DNA of 64,000 bases from Pirellulimonas nuda (lineage in GTDB: Bacteria > Planctomycetota > Planctomycetia > Pirellulales > Lacipirellulaceae), in contig NZ_CP036291.1 in the NCBI RefSeq assembly GCF_007750855.1, positions 5,430,905 through 5,494,904 on the forward strand, written 5' to 3'. Made by a program: the position numbers and the translations under genes. Positions 30,701 through 38,581 of this stretch are shown here, in pieces. Under the pieces are notes generated by a model. The model was not told where the DNA came from. It was given only the letters and a program-made list of their open reading frames with translations, and did no database searches. Position 1 is the stretch's first letter. Each line of letters begins with the position of its first letter.

Positions 30701-33700
30701 ATAGCGAACGACGTGGTCACGACCGCGGCGATGGACGTGGCGTTCGAGACGCTCTCAGAAGTCGCCGACGCACTGCGGGTCCGCTCGATCACCCGGTCGA
30801 GCGAGACGGCCGGCGCCAAGACCACCGCCGTGGTGAGCGCCTCGACGTACGACTCGCTGACGACCGCCGGCAGCGCGTCGGATGGGGAGGGCGTAACGAC
30901 GCAGTCGGGCGGCGTGGCGTCGAGCAAGCTGGACGTAGAGAGCGTGCAGACCACGGGCGTCCGCCAGTCGTCGAAGACCAACGCCCACATCACGACGACC
31001 ACGCCGGGCGTGCTGACGCGGACCGAAGCGCTGGAGTCCCGCACTACGACCAAGGCCTCGACAGGCAGCAGCTCCGCTGGTCCGGTCGTGAGCGGCGCCG
31101 GCGGGACAAGCTCGTCGATGAAGGTCAACACGTCGGCTTCCGGCGAGGTCATCGACGCGACCAAGTGGAGCGACACGCTCAGTGAAACCGACGACGGCAA
31201 GGTCACCATCACCGCCGAAACGGGCAAGCGAACCGACACGTCCACCAGCAGCCGCAACGCCAGCCCCACCGCCGCCACGACCCCCAACGTCGTCACGACC
31301 CCAGACGGCGGCTCGCGTAGCGATTGGGCGTTTGATGTAGCCAGCAGCAACAACACCAAGCTCGACACCCGCACCGACACCACCTACCCCACGGACAGCG
31401 GCCGCACCAAGACGCGCACCAGCACGGGCCACGTCGACCAGAGCGAAACGGTCAGCGGCAGCGGCGCGCTGCGGGATGAGCACGGCGCGACGACGGTGGA
31501 GCTGGAGGGCGAGCCAACGGTGACGCGGACGGGCTCGTACGACTTTGAAGAAAAGTCATCAAGCACGACGTTCACTCCGGACTTAGCGGGCCCGCCGGAG
31601 AACGGGACGCTCAAACGGGTCACCGAAACTGCCCGCGTCTCGGGGGGCGAAGGCCAGCCCGAGAATGAACAGTTCGACCGCGAGACGCTCCGCCAGACCA
31701 AGTCGCAAGAGGGTACGACTACCGAGCGGCAGACCGAGCACTCCGAGTCGCAACGCGACCTGAGCACGGAAGGTGTCGCCACCGAGACCACGCTTGTGCG
31801 CACCGAAGGCCTGAAAGAGGAGCGGAGCAATGGGCCAGAAACGCCGCAGTTTGATGAATACAGGTATGCGCCCACGCTCCAGCAGCGGACGGTGCTGACC
31901 GGATGGGAAGAAGTCCATTCGCAAACCGCCACCAGCGCCGGCAGCGACGAGGGGGCGAAGCAGACGCTTGCAATTAACCGCACGTATCAACACGTCAAGA
32001 CCACCACCGACAGGTTCCAAGCCGAAGGGCTCGATGCGGTCTTGCCGCAAGAGTTCGACACCCTCCAGTTTGCCGTCGTGCTTACCGATACGACGACAGC
32101 GACGGACCTCTATGCATCGTCTCACACGCTCGACGCCGAGGGCCGCGCGGTTGGGGGGGTCTACTCGGCCAGCAACGCGTCGTCGGTCCTTGAGCAACGT
32201 CGAGCGGAACTGCTGCATCAACAAGGCGAATGGGAATATCACGAGTCGGACCTAGCGCCGTACTTCTTCACGGACATCGATCACGAGGTCGTTGATCGGC
32301 GCGGGTGGACCGCGGGGACGACCGTCGAGGTGGGGCTGTACTGGGACACGGCCGGGAGCCGGCAGACGGCCAGCGTATGGTCGCGGCTGGACAGCGCCGA
32401 CACGACCGAGCACAAGCGGGTGACCGGCGCTTGGCGTGTGAGCGACGACGCGAACCCCAACGAGAACTACCACAACGGCGTTGAAGGAGAGAGCCGCGCC
32501 GATTACCGGCAGACCGATTCCGACCTGTACTTCGCGGCCGGCTGGCGTTCGCCCTGGGGGAGCGGCGAGCAGAGCTGGCAATCGGGGCGGGACCGGACCC
32601 AGATCGACGAAGACACGGTCGGTCGCGAAGCAGACGGGTCGGTTGTGTACGAGAAGCGCAACGACTTCTTGGAGCACTCCCGGACCACCGCCGACGGCGA
32701 GCCCGCCGCGACGCTCAAGCCGCTGCGGGTGGCGTACCAGCAGGCGGCGGCGGCCCCCCCCGAGGCGAGCCAGTCGGACGAAGGGCGCAAGAAGGGCCGG
32801 CACGAACACTCCGAGTTCGAGGTCCACCACGCCAACCCACACGAGTACACCAACCACCCCCCCGCGACGTGGGAGATCGACCAGGCGGTCCCGTGGGCGA
32901 CGTCGTCGTACAGCGGGCCGGGGGGAGGGCATGCGGGGTCGATTGAGTACGCGTTCACCGGCGGCGACACGCAGCAGCAACTCCGCGACATCAGCGCGTC
33001 GACGCTAGCGCGGACTGGGTTGGATGACGCGGAGAATATCAGCGATCTGACCTTCGGCGACGGTCCTTGGCGAGCCTCGGAAGAGACGGAGTTTCTTCGT
33101 TCGGCCGGCGTTAAGGACCGAGAGGGCCGATGGATCTTCCGGACCGATTCCGGCGACCGCTACTACGACGGGGGCGGTGGTCGCATCTTCGGCGCGATCC
33201 ATGTTGGCGAAGGCGGCCACCGCCAATGGGTCCCCGAAGGGCAAACGCCGGTGCCCGACTTCGGCAAAGACCCGCCGGCGTTTGACATGGCGTTGGACAT
33301 GCTCCCAGGGGGTATCGGACAGCTTGCAAACCGCGCGGGTGATTTGAACCAGGCCAGGAAGGCGCTTACCCAGGGGCGCCGCGTGCTTAAGGAGGGGGCC
33401 AAGGAGGCAACGGAACAAGCGGGCAAGCACGGCGACGACCTGAAGCGAGTCGCGGGCCGTACCGAGAAGTTTGCCGACCCGGCGGTGGCGGATAAGGTCG
33501 ATATATCCGATGATGTGACGAACCAACTGAGGCTCGAAGCGAAGGCAAAGATCGCAAGGAACACGGAACTCCCTAACGACAAATGGAGGCGAATCCCAAA
33601 CACGGTGCAAGAAAAATTTGCGTTGGAAGAAGCTCAGAAGGGCTTAGGCCAAAGAATTATACGTAGCTTGGACGATCCCCGCTACAAAGGCTTTGAAAAG

Positions 33701-33799
33701 TGGGAGTATAAGATCAAATCAAACAATGGGGCCGACGCTGTCGTCCACTACGTCCGCGACCCATCAACAGGCAATCTGATGGACTTTAAGTTCAAGTAA
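24743..33799 (+). CDS. Giant exported toxin-carrier protein, segment 3 (stalk, shell, toxin tip)
   Basis: About 3,020 codons from the second frameshift to the stop. About 24743-28200 encode more DPTxxG stalk repeats with DxDGDG loops. About 28250-32900 encode a very long Ser/Thr/Asp/Glu-rich beta-strand region. It is not of YD/RHS type. Part of it (about 30520-31560) recurs in the downstream cassettes. The C-terminus has a pretoxin segment (FGDGPWRASEETEFL, GGRIFGAIHVGEGGHRQWV), a helical linker and a tip of about 100 aa ending KWEYKIKSNNGADAVVHYV and MDFKFK, which resembles tips of other polymorphic toxins. Its activity is unknown. The tip DNA is clearly less GC-rich than the stalk. A candidate immunity gene follows. 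Confidence 0.78.
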   Translation, partial: DPPITIAFSAAASSGDASATATSVDAFTTLISGTVTPSSGFVPFYVEVTVGDQVTTASVRTRVETDVTLYEYEHEIDLREYSSDGSVDVEVRPVFADATGLSFGYWTPEQTLTLNLPRVEFDSTAFSGTTLGPSANVTLPLKLLGELPTLVEAGGLDAGSVVWSVELDFNGDGVADDQIDVESGLGTFEYVWRDATPGMHPIAARVIVSARYATTGDNPIEAFVVSEGAWTPISQNGVEVLDPTPYVLPDPDSQTNDYPVSLIDPEAIVPAIRGYVDSPLGVGPAAIYVEVDEDGDGVSDGRASVREVVVDQVTLMEFTYTLRSPRKAGPLTIQVRAVDVLSGSSPLTGTWKVAQLEVEEVGKPTVTEVTLEDHEFETAGGVPVTSSPVIIGNASFADGATLRRVDFDFNNDGLVDGSAAVDIDGNFRFTPSGLTWRSEVTVKVRAVAQYGGQTTIGIWSDHADDPNQDNDLTFEYGEVAPTVISQLRVVDPTRATIEGRTTVAGYGAPSTITLKVFSGADQVGANRTIRTDASGYFRYEVLELEAGSYTLELTPPTANGGPPPEDPPTLELSGANAYAPPAWDASLNLVFESFAVPRSIGEENGIHHSADPSIRGRVTPVAGPIPSQTYVDISVDSGQATRVRVAADGSFSFTPTGLSAGQHTISASLKSWDPADKAYKAWAGVDSVAIDLAEGHFVAARVASIELVGDKSTGGATPQGADPAFKGVLHRFFDDQWVPFDHDAGGGLTVWFDHNGDGVADGRTTTQPGGSFYYRADGIEPGTITQTLFAWVEETSYLGGDAYTSTPVPFDFVLTRAPLISNLDYASSSDAVEGKIFAPNVDFTKLVLEYQRYGAGASIPTAPTYLDPWSTIGELSTANVSEGGAFNIDVAGSQSGPATIVVRAIDNTDADHPVVGPWRVLQFTLGEAVEGPQQIDDFGLANSAGALPPGVTSDPTVTGIVGQDGIGAYAVVELTITKDPGGASPVALGVFRTTSDAQGRFSYLPIGLVHNHDYGIEARHVYFDPDEGEVTDASLAETTLFSLVSATEASFISFDLIEDHTGPNPVVDDPTIAGEINNPDGSPAGLRIEYFVAPASGQYEEEPTGVAFSDGGGGFKFRPIGLTADTPYKVRAHIVEFDPVTRQFVEGGWSTDVTFTPSAAAVEPNLDPRLAPGITAADRADLEFRSLVWQVLAQPGSGSYGSGVTSLGAPGRLSFAAVSVELLGRGLKGAPDADTPGTLLESVASGAYEETYYNLSGAQTADGTDVGLYYSSAYGYSTRSGDNYQAEIAVQIHFGSYEFESVDPETGAKTVVEVIGHYYLEVDVVGVYSGDVLTVVDFYLDESSDYQFFVEETSPGVDVDPSEYTLTTIGTVQSNLWSSFGGFSAGQMEVVHERVETLELESWNAYSGGSVEPDDPDQDLDPSSVFTYSGDSHARYSETTTRSGIDVSTIDGGVVTHSPRVVTDAAAWLTGASQQRVDYVNPYASGRRDVGSDSLTEQYLYEASLHLETDNPGASDETSTFSLSESLTTAFQQQGAGSSVVGVVDNPAGDWSRTQFSYHANGEQSDRVSLVGTAALEVVGGVVVESLHAVIDASSYVNLSGGGETSGSDYRVRLGATGVAYESATETTSAYAFTASAASSLGATIDAVGERSVVQGTAESSNDYQGTQTGSVDGDETRTDDGVATDTAFGLRLAGESASGGSVRAKFYRDNDSSRSTGDFRSHASASSTTATQAYGTTSEQVEGETLPLVTPFRSNEVLLAALSASAEGVFELDDRATAANPHGIIRSEGHAKRLQTTDLKGTDWTGLSGETEAASLFSDEYVTLEVLAFESYALTKRTAGSREEEDYEFTSDLGVDRRIGTFESDRHGSLESESYVRAAEGFVEFEPGAWLSSGYELKDRASSGGRFSSSSRGGFTQTQNARSADAAVEELSVSWSKSKYELGGSHTEPTVNPEAATVVGATTTNIQIGLETGSYSKETSRGVVSIANDVVTTAAMDVAFETLSEVADALRVRSITRSSETAGAKTTAVVSASTYDSLTTAGSASDGEGVTTQSGGVASSKLDVESVQTTGVRQSSKTNAHITTTTPGVLTRTEALESRTTTKASTGSSSAGPVVSGAGGTSSSMKVNTSASGEVIDATKWSDTLSETDDGKVTITAETGKRTDTSTSSRNASPTAATTPNVVTTPDGGSRSDWAFDVASSNNTKLDTRTDTTYPTDSGRTKTRTSTGHVDQSETVSGSGALRDEHGATTVELEGEPTVTRTGSYDFEEKSSSTTFTPDLAGPPENGTLKRVTETARVSGGEGQPENEQFDRETLRQTKSQEGTTTERQTEHSESQRDLSTEGVATETTLVRTEGLKEERSNGPETPQFDEYRYAPTLQQRTVLTGWEEVHSQTATSAGSDEGAKQTLAINRTYQHVKTTTDRFQAEGLDAVLPQEFDTLQFAVVLTDTTTATDLYASSHTLDAEGRAVGGVYSASNASSVLEQRRAELLHQQGEWEYHESDLAPYFFTDIDHEVVDRRGWTAGTTVEVGLYWDTAGSRQTASVWSRLDSADTTEHKRVTGAWRVSDDANPNENYHNGVEGESRADYRQTDSDLYFAAGWRSPWGSGEQSWQSGRDRTQIDEDTVGREADGSVVYEKRNDFLEHSRTTADGEPAATLKPLRVAYQQAAAAPPEASQSDEGRKKGRHEHSEFEVHHANPHEYTNHPPATWEIDQAVPWATSSYSGPGGGHAGSIEYAFTGGDTQQQLRDISASTLARTGLDDAENISDLTFGDGPWRASEETEFLRSAGVKDREGRWIFRTDSGDRYYDGGGGRIFGAIHVGEGGHRQWVPEGQTPVPDFGKDPPAFDMALDMLPGGIGQLANRAGDLNQARKALTQGRRVLKEGAKEATEQAGKHGDDLKRVAGRTEKFADPAVADKVDISDDVTNQLRLEAKAKIARNTELPNDKWRRIPNTVQEKFALEEAQKGLGQRIIRSLDDPRYKGFEKWEYKIKSNNGADAVVHYVRDPSTGNLMDFKFK

Positions 33800-33830
33800 C
33801 ATCGATCAATTGAACAGGTCGGACACAAGC

Positions 33831-34229
33831 ATGATAGTTCGATGCGTCGCAAACTCACTTGACTACATAAGTGACAAAGAACTGTTGCATCAAGTACGAC
33901 AAGGTGTGCATGGCGATAATGTCACAATTGAAGTCGGAAGGCTCTACTGTGTTTATGGGATGTCGCTATCATCGGGGATTCCGTTGTATTTGCTCTGCGA
34001 GAACGAGAGAGATTGGTATCCTGTCCCCCACTACGCGGTGTTTTTTGAAGTAGTTGATAACACCTTGCCAAGTGATTGGGTGTACGTCGAAGATTCTTAC
34101 AACCTTGGGCGATATGCCTTGCTGCCCAAGGCATGGGCTTCGGATCCTTGCTTTCTTGAAAAGCTAGTTGATGGCGACCTGATGGCAGTTGCGGCATTCA
34201 GTGATATCAAAGAAAACTACGGACGTTAA
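33831..34229 (+). CDS. Candidate immunity protein for the main toxin tip
   Basis: A 132-aa acidic protein beginning MIVRCVANSLDYISDKEL at the ATG 33831. A TTG seven codons upstream is possible but less likely. No family is recognised; the sequence alternates strands and helices like small single-domain immunity proteins. It lies 31 bp after the toxin stop on the same strand and shares the low GC of the tip. The function is inferred from position only. Confidence 0.6.
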   Translation: MIVRCVANSLDYISDKELLHQVRQGVHGDNVTIEVGRLYCVYGMSLSSGIPLYLLCENERDWYPVPHYAVFFEVVDNTLPSDWVYVEDSYNLGRYALLPKAWASDPCFLEKLVDGDLMAVAAFSDIKENYGR

Positions 34230-34389
34230 AAGCGACCGGGGGACATCGGCTGTCTTATCTCTTGTCAATAGCGAGTGACGGCTCGCTCCATTTTTCGTTG
34301 TTTCGGACCATCAGGTTCAACGTGACGACAAGCTTGCGTATGACGGCCACCAGGGCGGCATCCGATCGGGGGACATCCTGCCGACGGCG

Positions 34390-34483
34390 GCGGGTGGCAC
34401 TGCTGGGGCGGCGGGTGGCACTGCTGGGGTGCCACTGTCTGGCTTGCCAGCAGTGAGAAGCGGAGACTCACTTTCCATTCCGG
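34390..34483 (+). repeat. Cassette-boundary repeat, copy 1 (5' part duplicated)
   Basis: GTGGCAC-TGCTGGG-GTGCCAC hairpin followed by CACTGTCTGGC-TT-GCCAGCAGTG hairpin, then GAAGCGGAGACTCACTTTCC and ATTCCGG. The first 20 bases (GCGGGTGGCACTGCTGGGG) occur twice in tandem here. It follows the first immunity gene. Confidence 0.85.
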
Positions 34484-34599
34484 ACGAGGCGAACTTCACA
34501 TGACTCCCAAGAAACGAAAAAGGTGTCAGGAACCTTTGTTGAACGAGTCAACGGAATTGGGGACACCGAGTCGCTCTCCACCGCGTTCCAGCAGCAGGG

Positions 34600-34674
34600 C
34601 GGCAGGTGGCACTGCTAGGGTGCCACTGTCTGGCTTGCCAGCAGTGAGAAGCGGAGACTCACTTTCCATTCCGG
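34600..34674 (+). repeat. Cassette-boundary repeat, copy 2
   Basis: The same nested-hairpin sequence as copy 1, with CTAGGG in the first loop. It ends about 30 bp before a fragment of the stalk gene begins. Confidence 0.85.
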
Positions 34675-34701
34675 ACGAGGCGACCTCGGCGTAACTCCCA
34701 C

Positions 34702-34910
34702 GAACTTGCCGACGCCGCGGTCGAAGAGCTTTCTGAGTCGTGGTCGAAGACCAAGTACGAGCTGGGGGGCAGCGGGGTCGAGGACGACACCACCACTTTC
34801 ATCCAGGTCGGCCTGGAGACCGGCTCGTACAGCAAGGAGACCAGCCGCGGCGTGGTCTCGATAGCGAACGACGTGGTCACGACCGCGGCGATGGACGTGG
34901 CGTTCGAGAC
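34702..34910 (+). pseudogene. Fragment of the stalk/shell coding region
   Basis: This segment is nearly identical to 38824-39032 and closely related to about 30520-30755 of the giant gene (encoding ADAAVEELS, then IGLETGSYSKETSRGVVSIA). It has no start codon of its own and is interrupted at 34911 by the third repeat copy. It appears to be the 5' remnant of cassette 2, whose next 1.3 kb, present in cassette 3, has been deleted. Confidence 0.75.
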
Positions 34911-35020
34911 GGCGGGTGGCACTGCTGGGGTGCCGCTGCTGGCTCGGCGGGTGGCACTGCTGGGGGTGCCACTGTCTGGCTTGCCAGCAGTGAGAAGCGG
35001 AGACTCACTTTCCATTCCGG
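34911..35020 (+). repeat. Cassette-boundary repeat, copy 3 (5' part duplicated)
   Basis: Same repeat as copies 1 and 2. The GCGGGTGGCACTGCTGGGG unit occurs twice. It directly interrupts the stalk fragment at GCGTTCGAGACG, so it was inserted into coding sequence or formed at a recombination junction. Confidence 0.85.
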
Positions 35021-35141
35021 ACGAGGCGAACTTCACGTGACTCCCAAGAGTCGGCCGACCTAGCGGCACGCGATCGTTCCAACTTATGTCGCCGCTTTGT
35101 CGTTGAATGCCGCCACACGATCGGGGAGAATGCGTCAGAAA

Positions 35142-35202
35142 GGGCAACGAAAAGGGGACATTCTACTTTTTCAAAACGTAGAATGTCCCCTTTTCGTTGC
35201 CC
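35142..35202. repeat. Long perfect inverted repeat (REPIN-like)
   Basis: Two perfectly complementary arms of about 25 bases (35142-35166 and 35178-35202) start GGGCAACGAAAAGGGGAC and are separated by an 11-base loop. The stem is perfect. It lies at the junction where cassette 2 has lost its middle. It looks like a recently moved palindromic element; a structure this long can also block transcription. Confidence 0.85.
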
Positions 35203-35214
35203 CCCTTTTCGTAG

Positions 35215-35730
35215 CCCACCGAGACCAACGGGCTCGCGACCCGCGGCTGGTTTGAGGCAACGAGCCTCCGGTCTACGTCCGACGGCACGAAGCAACGCGA
35301 CCTGTGGAACGAGATTACCCCGGAAGGGGGACCGTCTTACGTATGGGAAGAAACCCGCCGCGACTCTGGGACGACGAAAACGGTCTTCGTCGACGAACCG
35401 GGAACTTACTTCGACTTCGTCGATAGCAACGGGGCGACCCAGCGGTCGCAGACGGGCAAGTACACGACGGTCGAATCGACGACCACCTACGGCTCCACCG
35501 ACGTCGATGTTCCCGATTATTCGCTCGACATTCAGGTTGCGAACAGCAGTCCGAATTCTGTCGCGCCAGGGCAGACCGGCCACGGCGTCTATGCCACCGA
35601 GACCCGGCGGACGATCGAGCACGTCGATGAGACCACCACAACAGTTTACTACTCCCCCGAAGAAACCAGAACGCTCAGCAAAGAAGTCCGTGGATGGGAC
35701 CACCGTCGCGTCGCGATCGATCACACCTTC
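35215..35730 (+). other. Start-less 5' part of cassette 2
   Basis: Open frame directly after a TAG at 35212-35214, in frame with the gene at 35731 and nearly identical to 40373-40905 of cassette 3 apart from one short variable patch after SLDIQVA. It contains no ATG or GTG before 35731. The cassette therefore cannot be expressed as a full protein with a signal sequence, consistent with a silent donor of toxin tips. Confidence 0.7.
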
Positions 35731-37707
35731 GTGAGCGACCTAGCGGAAGGAGTGTTTGTCGGCTCGAGCCAGCGGCTGGTGCGCGACTTTAGGCTCGACG
35801 AGTCGGACCCAGACGGGAGCTTTGACACGCTCGAGATCAACGGTTCGATCCGCGTCCGGGAGGGCACGCAGCCGTTCCAGATCACCCTCTTCTACGGCGA
35901 CAGCGGCGAGTTCGAGGGAGAAACGATCGCGTCGAACTGGGCCTTCGACCCGGCGCTCCCCACCACCCTCGTCCTGAGCCCGGGGGTCACCCAGTACGGC
36001 TCGACCGGCGAGCGCGACCCATCCGCCACGTTTGCCCCGCCGCCGCCGCCAACGCCGATCGGGGCGGGGGTGACGAACCCGGGCGTCTTTGAGGCGTTCG
36101 CCGGTGGGCTAGGCCAAGGGGCTGCCAATGTCTGGAACTCCTCCAAGCTGTGGGACAACAGCGACGTAGCTGACACGTACGGTCTGCTGCGTGAGCAAGG
36201 CAGCGGCGTGCTGGGCGCGGCGGCCGGGGCTTTCGGGGGGTCGGTTGGGGAGCAGATCGGCGTCGGGCGCGTCGAGGACGCATGGTCTGGGCGGACCTCG
36301 ATTGCGGAAGGCAATGAGCGTTTGTCGGCCGGTTCGCGGCTCTGGCGGGGCAGCACGGGGCTATTGCAGGTCGGGCTGACAGCCGCGCCCGGCGCCAAGG
36401 CCGCTACCCCCGCCATCAAGGTCGCAACCAAAGAAGGCCTGCGAGCCGGACTGAAACATGGCGCCGGTCAGGCAAGCGCAGCGCTGAACAGGGCCGGCAG
36501 CGCCATTCAACAAGCCGGCCGCGCCGTGTACGGCAAGCTGGACGACCTTGTAAAGAACTTCCGCCAGCCGCCGAAGCCGGATACAATCGGAGGACCAAAG
36601 GCGCCCGGCGGCGCCGCGCCGCAGGCGGCGGAAGTGGTGGCGCCCAAATACAAGTTCAACAACGGCGGCTGCTTCGTCGCGGGCACACCGATTCATGTGG
36701 CCGCACTGCCTGTCGCAAGTTCTTCTCTTGTGCCGGCATCGGCGTCAGCTTTCTCATCTGACGGCGACAGCGCCACCGCCGTACCGCTTCAAATAGCGAT
36801 CGAAGACGTGCCGCTCGGCGCCCGTGTCGATTCTACGAACCCAGAGCTTGCCGGCCTGCCAAGCTTCCCCGAGTGGCCCGAAGGCGACCGGTGGGTTGTG
36901 GTGCGACTCCGTATTCAGAACTTCGAAGGCAAGCGGGTCGAGGCGCAGTTGCTGCGTCCCGCTTGGTGGGCCGAGTCGATGAGTGTCGGCGACTTGTTGC
37001 CGATCTACGCCAGCGGGCTAGAGGTTCGCGGCCACGCCCGCGTGCTCGCCATCGAAGCGGCGGTCACGCCCGCGGAAGGACCGGGCAATCGTGTCACGGG
37101 GCGTTTTATTACCCGGGGCGTCGAGTCGATCTGCGGGATCACGCTGAACAACGGCGAGCATCTTAAGGGGACTCCCACCCACCCATTCTGGGCCGCGAGC
37201 CGCGGCGAGTTCGTGCCGATGGGCGAACTGGCGCCGGGCGACCAATTGCTGACGGACTCGGGCTTGATCGAGGTGCTGGCCGTGTCGGTTCGCGCGGCCC
37301 ACACCACTGTCTACAATATCGAAGTCGAGAACGAGCACGTGTACCAGATCGGCTTGGCCGGCGTGCTCGTTCACAATGTCGATCCAGACTGCTTGGTGCA
37401 GATTGATGTACCAAGAACGAACGCGGACCAAGTAGGGTCATATACTAACACGCATGCAAGCGGCTCAACATATTCGGGCAAAGGAACGCGGGACCGCTCG
37501 CAACAGTCTGGGCGGAGGATTGCTGGCCAGTACGGCGATCAACATATTGCGACAGACTTTTCGCCGGCCGAGAATGTCAGAGAAGCATTCAAGCAGGAGT
37601 CTCGCCGCATTGACGCTCAGGGTGGCGTTCTTGATCCGTCCAACTACAATCAGATCGAATCGCCGGGACGTCGATTTCGCATCGAAGATGGCGAGCTATT
37701 CCTATGA
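35731..37707 (+). CDS. Cassette 2: Hint domain and GIY-YIG-like toxin tip
   Basis: A 658-aa frame whose first possible start is the GTG at 35731; homology begins earlier, so it is best read as an orphan toxin cassette. Residues about 1-100 match cassette 3, ending FAPPPPPTPIGAGVTNPG. A pretoxin region rich in Ala/Gly follows (about 110-300), then a Hint autoprocessing domain from CFVAGTPIHV (about 313) through THPFW to the terminal VYQIGLAGVLVHN. The last 110 residues hold THASGSTYSGKGTRDRSQQSG, which resembles a GIY-YIG-type nuclease core, and NYNQIESPGRRFR. The tip DNA has lower GC than the rest. The GIY-YIG assignment is tentative; the Hint domain is secure. Confidence 0.72.
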   Translation: MSDLAEGVFVGSSQRLVRDFRLDESDPDGSFDTLEINGSIRVREGTQPFQITLFYGDSGEFEGETIASNWAFDPALPTTLVLSPGVTQYGSTGERDPSATFAPPPPPTPIGAGVTNPGVFEAFAGGLGQGAANVWNSSKLWDNSDVADTYGLLREQGSGVLGAAAGAFGGSVGEQIGVGRVEDAWSGRTSIAEGNERLSAGSRLWRGSTGLLQVGLTAAPGAKAATPAIKVATKEGLRAGLKHGAGQASAALNRAGSAIQQAGRAVYGKLDDLVKNFRQPPKPDTIGGPKAPGGAAPQAAEVVAPKYKFNNGGCFVAGTPIHVAALPVASSSLVPASASAFSSDGDSATAVPLQIAIEDVPLGARVDSTNPELAGLPSFPEWPEGDRWVVVRLRIQNFEGKRVEAQLLRPAWWAESMSVGDLLPIYASGLEVRGHARVLAIEAAVTPAEGPGNRVTGRFITRGVESICGITLNNGEHLKGTPTHPFWAASRGEFVPMGELAPGDQLLTDSGLIEVLAVSVRAAHTTVYNIEVENEHVYQIGLAGVLVHNVDPDCLVQIDVPRTNADQVGSYTNTHASGSTYSGKGTRDRSQQSGRRIAGQYGDQHIATDFSPAENVREAFKQESRRIDAQGGVLDPSNYNQIESPGRRFRIEDGELFL

Positions 37708-38123
37708 GCGACTTTCCAACAGTCGATGAGCTGATTGTCGCGATGCTCTCTGGATTAGAAAGTGTCGAAGTAGAACACGCTGAGCTGACGGACACCGAGG
37801 TTCGCGAGAGTATTCACCTCGTACTCAACTACTTTTTTGTGCAAGGGAGGAACGACCGCCCACCGCCCACCACATACCTCATGTTCTCGCGAAAGGGTGA
37901 TGCGGCGGTTTCGGCAGTCATTCAAGCATTTCTGTCAGATGTTAAGTCGATTCCAGGCATTGAGCAGTGTCCAACTGGTCAGGTCCGCCTGGACATGCTC
38001 CAGAACCCCACACTTGCGAGTTCTCAGAACCGCATTTACGATGAATTCATTGGGCACACCGATAGGCCCATAGTTCAGCAAGTCCTTCCGGATTTTCTTT
38101 ATGAGCCTAAGTACGGCGCATAG
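37704..38123 (+). CDS. Candidate immunity protein for cassette 2
   Basis: A 139-aa acidic protein starting at an ATG that overlaps the toxin stop (ATGA), so translation is coupled. It has mixed helices and strands (ELIVAMLSGLESVEVEHAEL, IHLVLNYFFVQG) and no family I recognise. Its low GC matches the toxin tip. The immunity role rests on position and coupling. Confidence 0.62.
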   Translation: MSDFPTVDELIVAMLSGLESVEVEHAELTDTEVRESIHLVLNYFFVQGRNDRPPPTTYLMFSRKGDAAVSAVIQAFLSDVKSIPGIEQCPTGQVRLDMLQNPTLASSQNRIYDEFIGHTDRPIVQQVLPDFLYEPKYGA

Positions 38124-38161
38124 GCCGTCAATATCGTGTCCATGAGGCAGTGAGGTGCGTC

Positions 38162-38566
38162 GTGGATCTGGATTCGGTGAACGCGACCAGACAAGCTTTA
38201 AGACAGATTGAGCAAAATGGCTCCGACCTCAGCAAGCCCTTGCTGATGGACTTCTTTGTCGCTGTTCCATCACACTCGGCAGGAGTCGCGGTAGCAAAGT
38301 CTGCGGCGACACTGGGCTTTACAGCATGCGTGGAAGCTGATGAAACTAGCGGTGAGTGGACTTGCTACTGTACAATCACAATAATTCCTGAGCTCTCAAC
38401 GGTAACTAAGCTTGAGAAAAGGTTAGACATGCTAGGCCGCTCTGTAGGTGGCACGGCCGATGGATTTGGCACGTTTGGAAATGCCCTGAAGTCGGACGAA
38501 AAACGGCGTCAAGGCTCTGTAGAACACCCATGTGACAAAAAAGGTGGCAAGAACGAATGCCATTAA
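38162..38566 (+). CDS. RraB-like (RNase E inhibitor family) protein, likely immunity
   Basis: A 134-aa protein with the RraB-family core: LLMDFFVAVPSHSAGVAVA, then LGFTACVEADETSGEWTCYC, helix STVTKLEKRLDMLG and the diagnostic DGFGTFGNAL. RraB inhibits RNase E in E. coli, and homologues also occur beside polymorphic toxins. I chose the GTG at 38162 because GAGG at 38152-38155 precedes it; the GTG at 38150 is an alternative. It follows the first immunity candidate by 38 bp and may give protection against a nuclease tip from this or a lost cassette. Confidence 0.78.
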   Translation: MDLDSVNATRQALRQIEQNGSDLSKPLLMDFFVAVPSHSAGVAVAKSAATLGFTACVEADETSGEWTCYCTITIIPELSTVTKLEKRLDMLGRSVGGTADGFGTFGNALKSDEKRRQGSVEHPCDKKGGKNECH

Positions 38567-38581
38567 CATTCCCCTAACTCC

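Larger units (their letters stand above)
34230..34701. other. Repeat-rich debris between cassettes
   Basis: No intact gene. It contains two copies of the cassette-boundary repeat (listed separately). Between them, about 34567-34598, is a short scrap matching the stalk gene near 29310-29345 (GAGTCGCTC... TTCCAGCAGCAGGGC), next to a small AAAGGT...ACCTTT palindrome at about 34519-34540. It looks like the residue of repeated recombination. Confidence 0.6.

Noticed and set aside
28250-32900. RHS/YD-repeat shell in the giant protein
   Set aside because: The region is rich in Ser/Thr/Asp/Glu beta-strands but lacks the GxxxRYxYDxxGRL-type YD repeats and the RHS core motif.
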